Below, piece after piece: positions 46,071 to 53,969 of a stretch of DNA of 64,000 nt. A program made the position numbers and the translations under genes. The DNA is taken from assembly GCA_945890645.1 (NCBI GenBank), contig CAMDCV010000017.1, positions 1 through 64,000 of the forward strand, given 5' to 3'. Under the pieces are notes generated by a model. That model saw only the letters and a program-made list of their open reading frames with translations, was not told where the DNA came from and ran no database searches. This stretch comes from Akkermansia muciniphila (GTDB taxonomy: Bacteria; Verrucomicrobiota; Verrucomicrobiia; Verrucomicrobiales; Akkermansiaceae). Within the stretch, counting starts at the first letter, position 1, and every line of letters starts with the position of its first letter.

Positions 46071-46121
46071 GCAGGCGGGACGCCTGCGCCACTTTTTGGA
46101 GCTATGCGCTTGGAAAGCGCA
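46071..46121. repeat. Double hairpin with GGA loops next to clpC
   Basis: Two perfect 7-bp stems follow each other: GCAGGCG-GGA-CGCCTGC (46071-46087) and TGCGCTT-GGA-AAGCGCA (46105-46121). Both loops are GGA on the plus strand. It lies between a small hypothetical gene and the 3' end of clpC and has no T-run. This pairing of unlike stems with the same loop is a REP-like intergenic layout. Confidence 0.6.
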
Positions 46122-46128
46122 GCCACGG

Positions 46129-48693
46129 TTACTCGTCTAGTGCAGTATCTTCTTTGGCGGTTAGCGTGGGGACTTCAGCGGCGTGGGATTGGAAGAGGAG
46201 CTCTTCGCTGTTGTCGCGACGGATTACTTCAACGTGGTCGCCAGTCTTCACGTCGCCGCGCAAGAGTGCTTCGGCCAGCGGGTCTTCGAGGTAGCGCTCC
46301 ACAGCACGACGCATCGGACGCGCGCCGTAGCTGGGGTCGTAGCCTTTGGCGATGAGCAGATCGCGTGAGGATTCGGTGAGTTCGATGGTGATCGATTTGT
46401 CCTTAAGGCGCTTCGCGAGCTTGGAAATTTCCAGATCGATGATGCGCGAGAGATCGGGCTTTTCGAGCATGTGGAAAACGACCAACTCATCGAGACGATT
46501 GAGGAACTCGGGTTTGAATGCGCGCTTGGCTTCATCGATGATTTTTTCTTTCATCGTGTCAAAGTCACCTTCATCGGCATTCATGGCATTGAAACCGAGA
46601 GTGCTTTGGCGTTTGATTGTCGAGGCACCGACGTTTGATGTGAGAATGATGATTGTGTTGCGGAAGTCGATCTTGCGCCCCATGGAATCCGTGACCATGC
46701 CTTCTTCGAGAATCTGCAAAAGCAGGTTCATCACATCGGGGTGAGCTTTCTCGACTTCATCGAACAAGATCACGCTATACGGACGACGGCGAACTTGCTC
46801 AGAGAGCTGACCACCTTCTTCATAACCCACATAACCCGGAGGCGAACCGATCAAGCGGCTCGATGTGAATTTCTCCATGTATTCCGACATGTCGATCTGA
46901 ATGAGCGATTCTGGATCGCCAAACATGAACTCGGCAAGATTGCGAGCGAGGTAAGTTTTACCAACACCGGTAGGTCCGAGGAAAAGGAAGGAACCGATGG
47001 GACGTCGCGGGTCCTTGAGGTCGGCACGTGAACGGCGAAGGGCTTTGGAAATCGATTTCACTGCTTCGTTCTGACCGATGACGCGCGTTTGTAGCTCGTC
47101 TTCCATCTTTAAAAGTTTTTCCGTTTCGCTTTCCTCCATGCGGCGCAATGGCACGCCAGTCCACTTCGATACCACGGCCATGATGTCCTCGTCATCGACC
47201 TCAATGATCGACTCCTCGGACTGCGCACGCCAAGCTTTCAGCGTGTCTTCGAGTTTTTTCTTTGCGTGCTTCTCGGCATCGCGCATAGCGGCGGCTTTTT
47301 CGAAATCCTGGTCGGCAATGGCGGTGAGCTTGTCTTTGTTGATGGTCTCGATTTCCGCTTCTAACTCCTTGATCGCCGGTGGTCGGGTCATTTGCGAGAT
47401 GCGAGCGCGCGAGCCAGCTTCATCGAGCACGTCGATGGCTTTGTCGGGCAAATAGCGACCGGTTAGATAGCGTGCCGTCAATTTCACCGAGGCTTCAATC
47501 GCAGCGGGAGTGAAACGTGCCTTGTGGTGCGTCTCATATTTGGTGCGCAGGCCGTAAAGAATTTTGATCGCATCTTCTTGGCTTGGCTCCTCGACTTTGA
47601 CTTGTTGGAAGCGGCGCTCCAAAGCCGCGTCTTTTTCGATATACTTTCGGTATTCGTTGAGCGTAGTGGCACCGATGCATTGCATCTCCGAGCGGCTAAG
47701 AGCGGGCTTGATGATGTTCGAGGCATCCATCGCGCCTTCTGCTGAACCGGCACCCACGATGGTGTGCAGCTCATCGATGAATAAAATTACATTCTTCACC
47801 TTGCGGATCTCATCCATCACCGCTTTGATTCGTTCCTCGAACTGGCCACGATATTTCGTGCCAGCGACCATCAGTGCGAGGTCGAGCGTGATAACACGTT
47901 TGTCGCGCAAAATTTCTGGCACGTTGCCCGAGGCGATTTCTTGCGCCAGTCCCTCGGCGATAGCGGTTTTACCGACACCCGCTTCACCGATGAGCACCGG
48001 ATTGTTTTTGGTGCGACGGCAAAGAATTTGTATGACGCGCTCAATTTCACTCTCACGTCCAATCACGGGATCCAGCTCACCATCCTTCGCGCTCTTGGTA
48101 AGATCACGACCAAAGGCTTTCAATGCAGGAGTTTTCGTTTTGCCTTCTTGCGGTTCAGGAGCAGAGTTGGAAGACTTTTCCGCTTCGGAAAAAATGTCCT
48201 CATCTTCCGGTTCATCACCGTCCACGTCATTGTCGTCAGCCTGATCAGAAGGTACAAAGTTAGGATCGATCTCTTTTAAAATTTCTTCACGAGCACTTTG
48301 GATATCGACTTCGAGTTGCTGCAACACGCGTGCGGCCACACCATCACCTTCGCGCAATAGGCCTAACAAAATGTGTTCTGTACCCACGTACGAGTGATTC
48401 AACGCTTTCGCCTCTTTATCAGCAAGAGCCAGAACTTTTTTCACACGCGGGGTATAAGGAATGTTGCCGCCGCTTTGCCCCGCAGTGCCAGTGCCCACTT
48501 CTTTCTCGACTTCGACGCGCACGCGGTCCAGATCCAGTCCCATGCGTTCGAGCACATTGACGGCCACGCCCTGACCGAGTTTGATCAATCCTAGCAGGAT
48601 ATGTTCCGTGCCGACGTAATTGTGGCTGAAGCGATCCGCTTCTTTACGCGCCAAGGCGAGGACTTGTTGGGCTCTGGGAGTGAAGTTGTTCAT
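46129..48693 (-). CDS. clpC: ClpC-type AAA+ unfoldase of the Clp protease
   Basis: ClpC unfolds substrates for ClpP. The 854-residue protein has an N-domain with two repeats ([18 protein letters not shown], then [13 protein letters not shown]), first Walker A GEAGVGKT near 237, a UVR/M-type coiled middle domain ([14 protein letters not shown] near 465), and second Walker A GPTGVGKT near 571. The presence of the UVR motif separates ClpC from ClpA/ClpB. It overlaps mcsB by ATGA and is the last gene of ilvE-mcsA-mcsB-clpC. In Firmicutes ClpC reads arginine-phosphorylated proteins marked by McsB. Confidence 0.96.
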   Translation of the reverse strand: MNNFTPRAQQVLALARKEADRFSHNYVGTEHILLGLIKLGQGVAVNVLERMGLDLDRVRVEVEKEVGTGTAGQSGGNIPYTPRVKKVLALADKEAKALNHSYVGTEHILLGLLREGDGVAARVLQQLEVDIQSAREEILKEIDPNFVPSDQADDNDVDGDEPEDEDIFSEAEKSSNSAPEPQEGKTKTPALKAFGRDLTKSAKDGELDPVIGRESEIERVIQILCRRTKNNPVLIGEAGVGKTAIAEGLAQEIASGNVPEILRDKRVITLDLALMVAGTKYRGQFEERIKAVMDEIRKVKNVILFIDELHTIVGAGSAEGAMDASNIIKPALSRSEMQCIGATTLNEYRKYIEKDAALERRFQQVKVEEPSQEDAIKILYGLRTKYETHHKARFTPAAIEASVKLTARYLTGRYLPDKAIDVLDEAGSRARISQMTRPPAIKELEAEIETINKDKLTAIADQDFEKAAAMRDAEKHAKKKLEDTLKAWRAQSEESIIEVDDEDIMAVVSKWTGVPLRRMEESETEKLLKMEDELQTRVIGQNEAVKSISKALRRSRADLKDPRRPIGSFLFLGPTGVGKTYLARNLAEFMFGDPESLIQIDMSEYMEKFTSSRLIGSPPGYVGYEEGGQLSEQVRRRPYSVILFDEVEKAHPDVMNLLLQILEEGMVTDSMGRKIDFRNTIIILTSNVGASTIKRQSTLGFNAMNADEGDFDTMKEKIIDEAKRAFKPEFLNRLDELVVFHMLEKPDLSRIIDLEISKLAKRLKDKSITIELTESSRDLLIAKGYDPSYGARPMRRAVERYLEDPLAEALLRGDVKTGDHVEVIRRDNSEELLFQSHAAEVPTLTAKEDTALDE

Positions 48694-49817
48694 AGCTCAG
48701 ATGAGGAAGGTGGTTCGTTGTAGGGAAGTTTTTTGGTTTGTGCAGTTACCATAACAGGGCTTGGCACGTTTTGCAAATTTGCGCGGATGATTTGCGCTCG
48801 TCGCTCGTCCCGCTGTTCGGGCGACAACTTAATGCCACGCTGCAATTGCAAGTGGGCAGGCTGAATTTCCATCAGCAAATTGTCGCAAAGACGCACGGTT
48901 TCCAGTGGGAAAAATCCGAGGTTTGCCCCCATTCGTAGGATAGAAAGGTGATTGAGAGCTTCTTTCGAATCGATCAGCCAAGCATGTTGTAAGATTCCGA
49001 AAGAACGCCCCATTTTATCGTGCACCATCAATGGATCATCTTCAATTAGCTTCCATCGCGCGTTTAGTTCGTGAAACGCAACCCGCGAGATGACACGCTC
49101 CAAACGATCAATGATTTGCATTTCCGTCTCACCCAAAGTCGATTGATTCGAAATCTGATAGAGATTACCCAGAGATTCAGTACCTTCGCCATAAAGACCG
49201 CGCACCGCGAGCCCCATGCGACCAATCGCATTCAACACCTGGCCGATCTGGTCGCTAAGAACAAGACCCGGCAAGTGCAACATCGCCGAGGCACGCAAGC
49301 CAGTGCCGAGGTTGGTCGGACAAGTCGTGAGATAGCCGAGCCTACGGTCGAAGGCGAACTGCAATGTTTGCTGTAATTCATCATCTACCTCGTTGAGTGC
49401 CTCGAATGCCACTCGCAGATTCAGACCGGGGCGAATCGACTGCATGCGCAGATGATCTTCCTCATTGACCATGATGCTGAGCGATTGACGGCGCTCGATC
49501 ACGGCAGCGCTACCCTCGGTGCGTGCCGCATGTTCACGACTGATGAGATGTCGCTCGACGAGCACTTGTTTTTGCACCGAGGTGAGGCCACTGAGCGATT
49601 GCGCGAAGGCATCCTTCATCGGACGCAGTTCTTGGATCACTGGCAAAATCTTGTCCATCGCCTGACGACGTTGCTCGGCAGTCGCCCATCCCGGAAAGGG
49701 CGCCAAGTGCAAATTGCGCGCCAATCGGATGCGCGATGTCAGCACCACGGCATTGTCCACCGCCCCGCCGATCATCCAATCAGCCGGGTGACGAATCAAT
49801 GTAGAAAAACGCATCAT
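48690..49817 (-). CDS. mcsB: Protein arginine kinase McsB
   Basis: A 375-residue phosphagen-kinase fold protein that phosphorylates protein arginines. LTSRIRLARNL, VNEEDHLRMQ, LRASAMLHLPGL and GLYGEGTES with the catalytic Glu are all present, so it should be active. It sits between mcsA and clpC and overlaps each by four bases (ATGA at mcsA and at clpC). In Firmicutes McsB tags damaged proteins for ClpCP and inactivates CtsR; no ctsR is seen here. A second ATG one codon later is equally possible. Confidence 0.95.
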   Translation of the reverse strand: MMRFSTLIRHPADWMIGGAVDNAVVLTSRIRLARNLHLAPFPGWATAEQRRQAMDKILPVIQELRPMKDAFAQSLSGLTSVQKQVLVERHLISREHAARTEGSAAVIERRQSLSIMVNEEDHLRMQSIRPGLNLRVAFEALNEVDDELQQTLQFAFDRRLGYLTTCPTNLGTGLRASAMLHLPGLVLSDQIGQVLNAIGRMGLAVRGLYGEGTESLGNLYQISNQSTLGETEMQIIDRLERVISRVAFHELNARWKLIEDDPLMVHDKMGRSFGILQHAWLIDSKEALNHLSILRMGANLGFFPLETVRLCDNLLMEIQPAHLQLQRGIKLSPEQRDERRAQIIRANLQNVPSPVMVTAQTKKLPYNEPPSSSEL

Positions 49818-50338
49818 AATGGTGAAGCAGTGGGCTTAGGAGTTTCGAGGTCACGAATCTCATCGCGCAGAGAGGCAGCCGTTTCGTAATTTTCCAGAGT
49901 GATGGCTTCTTCCAATCGTCCGCGCAATTCTTCGAGCTTTTCGTCGCGTGCATGGATTTCCTCGAAGCCTTTGGGCACTTTGCCAACGTGAACGACGCCC
50001 TGGTGCATACCTCGCAGGATCAACTCGACTTCCGAGCGAAACACCTGAAAGCATTCACTGCATCCAAAGCGTCGCACACGATTGAGATCATCGGCGCTGA
50101 AGCCACAGTTCGGACATTTTTTACCACCACTGTTGCGTGTTTTGACGAAGGGAGCAGCACCCACGAGAGCACTCGTGGGAACGCCACCCATCAGCATGTC
50201 GGCTAACGAAAATCCCGTCGGATCGGTCACTCCTTTTTCTTGAGAACAGCTCTCGCAGAGGCAGACTTTTTTCATCTGCCCCTCCACCAACTGTGTCAAA
50301 AACACAGTCGCTTTCTGGTCGCAAAAATCACACTTCAT
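49814..50338 (-). CDS. mcsA: McsA zinc-finger activator of McsB
   Basis: A 174-residue zinc protein: C3/C6 and C26/C28/C31 in the first cluster, C75/C78 and C93/C96 in the second. A UVR motif follows near the C-terminus (KLEELRGRLEEAITLENYETAASLRDEIR, about 133-162). McsA activates McsB. The gene lies ten bases after ilvE and overlaps mcsB by ATGA, so all are translated together. Confidence 0.94.
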   Translation of the reverse strand: MKCDFCDQKATVFLTQLVEGQMKKVCLCESCSQEKGVTDPTGFSLADMLMGGVPTSALVGAAPFVKTRNSGGKKCPNCGFSADDLNRVRRFGCSECFQVFRSEVELILRGMHQGVVHVGKVPKGFEEIHARDEKLEELRGRLEEAITLENYETAASLRDEIRDLETPKPTASPL

Positions 50339-50348
50339 GGAAAAATTG

Positions 50349-51218
50349 TTAGGAAATCGGAGTACCGGTCGAGTTTGCTAGAGTGCGGAAGGCCTCAATG
50401 AAACGAGCAGTCAATGTACCAGGTTTGCCATCACCGATCGGACGACGGTCCAGAGCGATGACAGGAATCACTTCGGCAGCAGTTCCGGTAAGGAAACATT
50501 CATCGGAAATAAAGATATCGTAGCGCGTCAGCGTCTGCTCTTTCCACGGAATACCGAGCTGGTCAGCGAGTTCGAGGATGACTTGACGAGTCACGCCATC
50601 GAGCGCTCCATCGGCCACGGGCGGTGTCAACAGCGTGCCATTTTTCAGCAAGAAAATATTATCGCCCGTGCATTCGGCGACGTAGCCCTGCTCATTGAGC
50701 ATCAAGGCTTCCATCGCACCGGCTTGGATCGCCTCGACCTTCGCCATGATGTTATTGAGATAATTCAGCGACTTCACTTGCGGCATCAATGCGGCAGGTG
50801 CTGGACGACGTGTCGCGCAGGTGACGATGGCCAAACCATTCGTGTAATACTCCTGCGGATACAAACTGATCGTCGAGGCGATGATGAACATGCTCGGGCG
50901 TTCGCAAAGATACGGATTCAACCCAAGACCACCAGTGCCACGCGTGACGACCAAACGCACGTAGCCATCCTTGAGGCCATTCGCTTTAATGGTATCGACA
51001 GTGAATTGCATCACCTGTTCCTGCGTCCAAGGCATCGTCAGCACAATCGCGCGGGCGGAATCGAACAAACGTCGAATGTGCTCTTCCAAACGAAAGACCC
51101 GACCATTGTAAAAACGAATGCCTTCAAACACTCCATCGCCATAGAGCAAGCCATGATCAAACACGGAAACTTTCGCGTCTTGCTCGTCCACCAATTTTTC
51201 ATCCAACCAAATCTTCAT
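50349..51218 (-). CDS. ilvE: Branched-chain amino acid aminotransferase
   Basis: A class IV PLP aminotransferase. KVSVFDHGLLYGDGVFEGIRFYNG, the PLP Lys in QVKSLNYLNNI, EALMLNEQGYVAEC and LDGVTRQVILEL fit IlvE (leucine, isoleucine, valine) rather than D-amino acid transaminase or PabC, but the specificity is not certain. ATG 51218 (MKIWLDE) is chosen. It lies ten bases upstream of mcsA on the same strand, an unusual partner for the McsAB-ClpC operon. Confidence 0.9.
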   Translation of the reverse strand: MKIWLDEKLVDEQDAKVSVFDHGLLYGDGVFEGIRFYNGRVFRLEEHIRRLFDSARAIVLTMPWTQEQVMQFTVDTIKANGLKDGYVRLVVTRGTGGLGLNPYLCERPSMFIIASTISLYPQEYYTNGLAIVTCATRRPAPAALMPQVKSLNYLNNIMAKVEAIQAGAMEALMLNEQGYVAECTGDNIFLLKNGTLLTPPVADGALDGVTRQVILELADQLGIPWKEQTLTRYDIFISDECFLTGTAAEVIPVIALDRRPIGDGKPGTLTARFIEAFRTLANSTGTPIS

Positions 51219-51278
51219 GTGCAAGCCCAAGTTAGCCGTCCTATTTCGTCTGACAAGCCCCTAAAATGAAGAATTTAT

Positions 51279-51354
51279 GGAGAAGGGTTTTGCAAACCCT
51301 TTTTCACAACCTGAGTCAAATTCTCTGAAGCAAGGGATTTAAAATCCCTTCTCC
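51279..51354. repeat. Nested inverted-repeat element at the 3' end of the DUF4130 gene
   Basis: Outer arms GGAGAAGGG and CCCTTCTCC enclose two hairpins, AGGGTTT-TGC-AAACCCT (51284-51300) and AAGGGAT-TTAAA-ATCCCTT (51332-51350). The layout, inverted outer arms around two unlike hairpins, is the same as in the 29.1/41.9 kb repeat, though the sequence is different. The stop codon and last five codons of the neighbouring minus-strand gene are inside the right arm. Confidence 0.65.
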
Positions 51355-52208
51355 TTATTCAGCTCTTCATTCATCGCCTGCAGCGATTTGAGATACTTGT
51401 TATCCGGCGCGAGTTTGACCTTTCGATTTTCCGTTTCAAGCATTTGCCTCGTGCGGTTACCGCTCCCGGCGACGAGCTCGGAAATCACCTCGGCTTCGGG
51501 GAGATTTTTCCAGTATTTTTTGGGCATCTGCGACTGCATGGTCTTCGCTTTGAGGCGGGCGGGATTGAAAATGCTGCGATAATACGTCCGCCACAGTTCA
51601 TCGAGGCTGTCTTCATCGGGCGCGGCACTGCGCGCAACTCCCGGCGTGAAATGAAGTTTTTTGCCGTCCCAATGCGCGCATTCGTAGGGCGTGAGGATGG
51701 CCCAATCCATGCCGACAAAACGCTTTTCAAAATAGGAAATCGCGAGGCGCACGATGCGATGCTCCGGCTCGAACCACGCTACGAATTGCTCGCGACCCGT
51801 TGCTTCATTGACACCGACAAGACGAAAGCGGACAAAGGCATGCATTTTATGAATATCGCGTCCTATTGTTTTGCACCATTGCTGGGCTAGGCGCACATCG
51901 GGATCGGTCGTCATGCCGAGTAGGTGCCTTTCACCGCCATGCGTGAGTCGCCATAACATCCGATATAGAAGCGCCCATCGGCGTGAATCCGAGTGCGCGG
52001 CGACAGTGGCCGCGATGTCCATGAAGGCTTTGGAAACTTTGGGCGGCGGCGATGAGGCATAGGGCGTGATTTCTTCGTGAACAAATAGAGTTTTCCCCTG
52101 CTCTTCATCGTTCCATAAAATTCCCTCAGGTGGTACGGCCTCGGCGAGCAGCCGACGAGCCTGCGCGCGCCATGATTCAAGACTCGGCTCAATGACAATC
52201 GTGCGCAT
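51339..52208 (-). CDS. DUF4130 / TIGR03915 family putative DNA-repair protein
   Basis: A 289-residue protein of the family always found beside a particular radical SAM protein. Marks: LWRLTHGGERHLLGMTTDPDVR, MHAFVRFRLVG, WFEPEHRIVRLAISYFEKRF and WRTYYRSIFNPARLK. The family is known as SAM-linked DNA metabolism and is sometimes fused to UdgX-type uracil-DNA proteins; biochemical function is not settled. It starts one base after the radical SAM stop codon, thus a strict two-gene unit. Its last codons run into the repeat at 51279-51354. Confidence 0.9.
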   Translation of the reverse strand: MRTIVIEPSLESWRAQARRLLAEAVPPEGILWNDEEQGKTLFVHEEITPYASSPPPKVSKAFMDIAATVAAHSDSRRWALLYRMLWRLTHGGERHLLGMTTDPDVRLAQQWCKTIGRDIHKMHAFVRFRLVGVNEATGREQFVAWFEPEHRIVRLAISYFEKRFVGMDWAILTPYECAHWDGKKLHFTPGVARSAAPDEDSLDELWRTYYRSIFNPARLKAKTMQSQMPKKYWKNLPEAEVISELVAGSGNRTRQMLETENRKVKLAPDNKYLKSLQAMNEELNKEKGF

Positions 52209-52209
52209 G

Positions 52210-53496
52210 TTAGATTTCTCCCGAACGCGCGGAAAGGATGTCACTCGGTTTTGGCGCAGGGTTTCCAAAATTCAGTTCCAACTGTTTCGGTGGCGGCAAA
52301 AATCGAGCGCGCAAATTGTCATCATCCAGCCCGAGCTGCAGCGGATGGTGATCGGTCGTGATGATGAACGGCATGATTTTTTTCATCTGCAATCGCAAGG
52401 TCAACAAGTCCGCCAAGCGAAGTTGCGTGTAGCGTCGCGCGGCGATGATGCGCTCGACATTGCGAACGCCGATTCCCGGAATGCGCAATAGCGATTCGCG
52501 CGGCGCAACGTTGATATCGATGGGAAAGGACGCGCGATTTCTCAGGGCCCACGAAAGTTTCGGATCGAGATCAAGATCCAGATTGGGCTCCGCGGCGGTG
52601 GTGATTTCCTCGACAGAAAAATGATAGTAGCGGAGCAACCAATCCGCTTGGTAGAGGCGATGTTCGCGCACTAGCGGTGGGGATTTCAGTGGCAGAATAA
52701 TAGAGGGTTCCGGGATCGGGCTGAAGCCGGAATAATAGACGCGGCGGAGCTTGTAGCCATTGTAAAGAGTATCGGCCTTTTTCAAAATCACGAGGTCCGT
52801 GGAGTCATCGGCACCGATGATCATCTGCGTGCTCTGTCCGGTGGCAAAAGGGGCGGGTTTGGGAGCATCGGGCTTCCGCCGTTCGTTGTGCGATTCTTGA
52901 ATTTTATCGCGAATGTGCCCCATGGCTTCTTGCGTGCGCTGCAGGTTTTTTTCCGGAGCGAGAGTCGCCAGACTTTCCTGCGTGGGTAGCTCGATATTGA
53001 TGCTAATCCGATCGGCATATCGACCTGCGAGCTGGATTAATGCGGGCGATGCCTCGGGGATGGTTTTCAAATGGATGTAGCCGCGAAAATGATGCTCCTC
53101 CCGCAACCGCCGCGCGACATCGATGACCAACTCCATGGTGTAATCCGCACTGCGAATGATGCCGCTACTGAGGAACAAGCCCTCGATGTAATTTCGCTTG
53201 TAAAAGTCTAACGTAATTTTCACCACTTCCTCCGGTGTGAAGCGCGCGCGCTGCACATTGCTCGAGCGACGGTTGATGCAATAGTGGCAATCATAGAGAC
53301 ACGCATTGGTCATCAGCACTTTCAAAAGTGACACACAGCGACCATCAGGCGTGTAGGAATGGCATATCCCCGCGCCGCCCGTGGAGCCGACACCTTTGCC
53401 GCCGCGCGAATCTTTTTTCGCCGCGCCACTGCTCGCGCAGGAGGCATCGTATTTCGCCGCATCAGCTAGGATTTCCAGTTTCTTCGTAAGCTCCAT
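52210..53496 (-). CDS. Putative DNA modification/repair radical SAM protein (TIGR03916)
   Basis: A 428-residue radical SAM enzyme. The cluster-binding CLYDCHYC (C66, C70, C73) is complete; a TIM barrel follows, and the C-terminal part has a helix-hairpin-helix segment (LLRIPGIGVRNVERIIAARRY) that suggests DNA binding. N-terminal Gly/Ser/Lys-rich region with extra Cys (20, 45, 54). ATG 53496 is the start; a TTG three codons earlier lies in the operator. An SOS-type box and a -35/-10 pair lie directly upstream. It is coupled to the DUF4130 gene. Confidence 0.9.
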   Translation of the reverse strand: MELTKKLEILADAAKYDASCASSGAAKKDSRGGKGVGSTGGAGICHSYTPDGRCVSLLKVLMTNACLYDCHYCINRRSSNVQRARFTPEEVVKITLDFYKRNYIEGLFLSSGIIRSADYTMELVIDVARRLREEHHFRGYIHLKTIPEASPALIQLAGRYADRISINIELPTQESLATLAPEKNLQRTQEAMGHIRDKIQESHNERRKPDAPKPAPFATGQSTQMIIGADDSTDLVILKKADTLYNGYKLRRVYYSGFSPIPEPSIILPLKSPPLVREHRLYQADWLLRYYHFSVEEITTAAEPNLDLDLDPKLSWALRNRASFPIDINVAPRESLLRIPGIGVRNVERIIAARRYTQLRLADLLTLRLQMKKIMPFIITTDHHPLQLGLDDDNLRARFLPPPKQLELNFGNPAPKPSDILSARSGEI

Positions 53497-53498
53497 TT

Positions 53499-53512
53499 TG
53501 TTCAAATGAACT
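53499..53512 (-). promoter_or_regulatory. LexA-type SOS box at the radical SAM/DUF4130 pair
   Basis: TGTTC-AAAT-GAACT on the plus strand keeps the full GTTC-N4-GAAC core of the verrucomicrobial LexA site, with one outer base changed. It ends three bases before the ATG. Upstream on the minus strand are GTGACA (53532-53537) and TACAGT (53510-53515) with 16 bases between, so the box overlaps the -10 region and start site, the usual position for repression. Confidence 0.7.
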
Positions 53513-53537
53513 GTATTTCACATTCGCGATTTGTCAC
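53510..53537 (-). promoter_or_regulatory. Candidate sigma-70-type promoter of the radical SAM gene
   Basis: GTGACA, 16 bases, TACAGT on the minus strand, just upstream of and overlapping the SOS-type box. Moderate match to TTGACA/TATAAT. Confidence 0.45.
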
Positions 53538-53549
53538 GAAGTTTTGTGG

Positions 53550-53795
53550 CTAAAATGTTTCTGCCTCCGGCCCTTTGAATCGAGCTTCCATCAACTTGCG
53601 GTGCTTCGTCACGCGACCACTCACCCGCTTGCGCCACATCCGATAGCTGGAGGGCTTGAGCTCGGCGCGCATGATCTCGATGACTTGTTTTTCCACAAGA
53701 CCCGTTCGTTTCTGAATGTCTTCAAAGCTCGTGCGATCTTCCCACGCAAGCCGGATGATTTGCGAAGTTTGTTCGGATGTGAATTTTGATTTCAT
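53550..53795 (-). CDS. DUF2805 / TIGR03643 family small protein
   Basis: An 81-residue basic protein with helix-turn-helix character: TSEQTSQIIRLAWEDRTSFEDIQKRTGLVEKQVIEIMR in short helices, then YRMWRKRVSGR and a Lys/Arg-rich end. Widely conserved, function unknown. ATG 53795 is used. It precedes the radical SAM gene on the same strand but 53 bases with a separate promoter lie between. Confidence 0.85.
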   Translation of the reverse strand: MKSKFTSEQTSQIIRLAWEDRTSFEDIQKRTGLVEKQVIEIMRAELKPSSYRMWRKRVSGRVTKHRKLMEARFKGPEAETF

Positions 53796-53796
53796 A

Positions 53797-53865
53797 CTCA
53801 AAGTTGACTAAATCGCGAGGACTGTCATGCCGTGTTACTAAACTAACCGAACTTTGAGCCCTCGC
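53797..53865. other. Crossing inverted repeats in the proS/TIGR03643 divergent region
   Basis: Arm A CTCAAAGTT (53797-53805) pairs with AACTTTGAG (53850-53858). Arm B GCGAGG (53815-53820) pairs with CCTCGC (53860-53865). The order A-B-A'-B' cannot form two nested hairpins at once; it could be alternative structures, a pseudoknot in RNA, or paired protein sites. Confidence 0.4.
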
Positions 53866-53969
53866 AAATTTTTCTTATAAAAGAGCGCCGAGAGTAATTT
53901 TAGTGCGCTCACCATTCAAAAAAAGCCGTGATTTTTCTGGCAACGAGTGATACCTTCCTGCCCCGCCTT

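Noticed and set aside
47564-48244. Plus-strand frame of 226 codons opposite clpC
   Set aside because: Antisense to the ClpC core; Ser-rich without domain signs.
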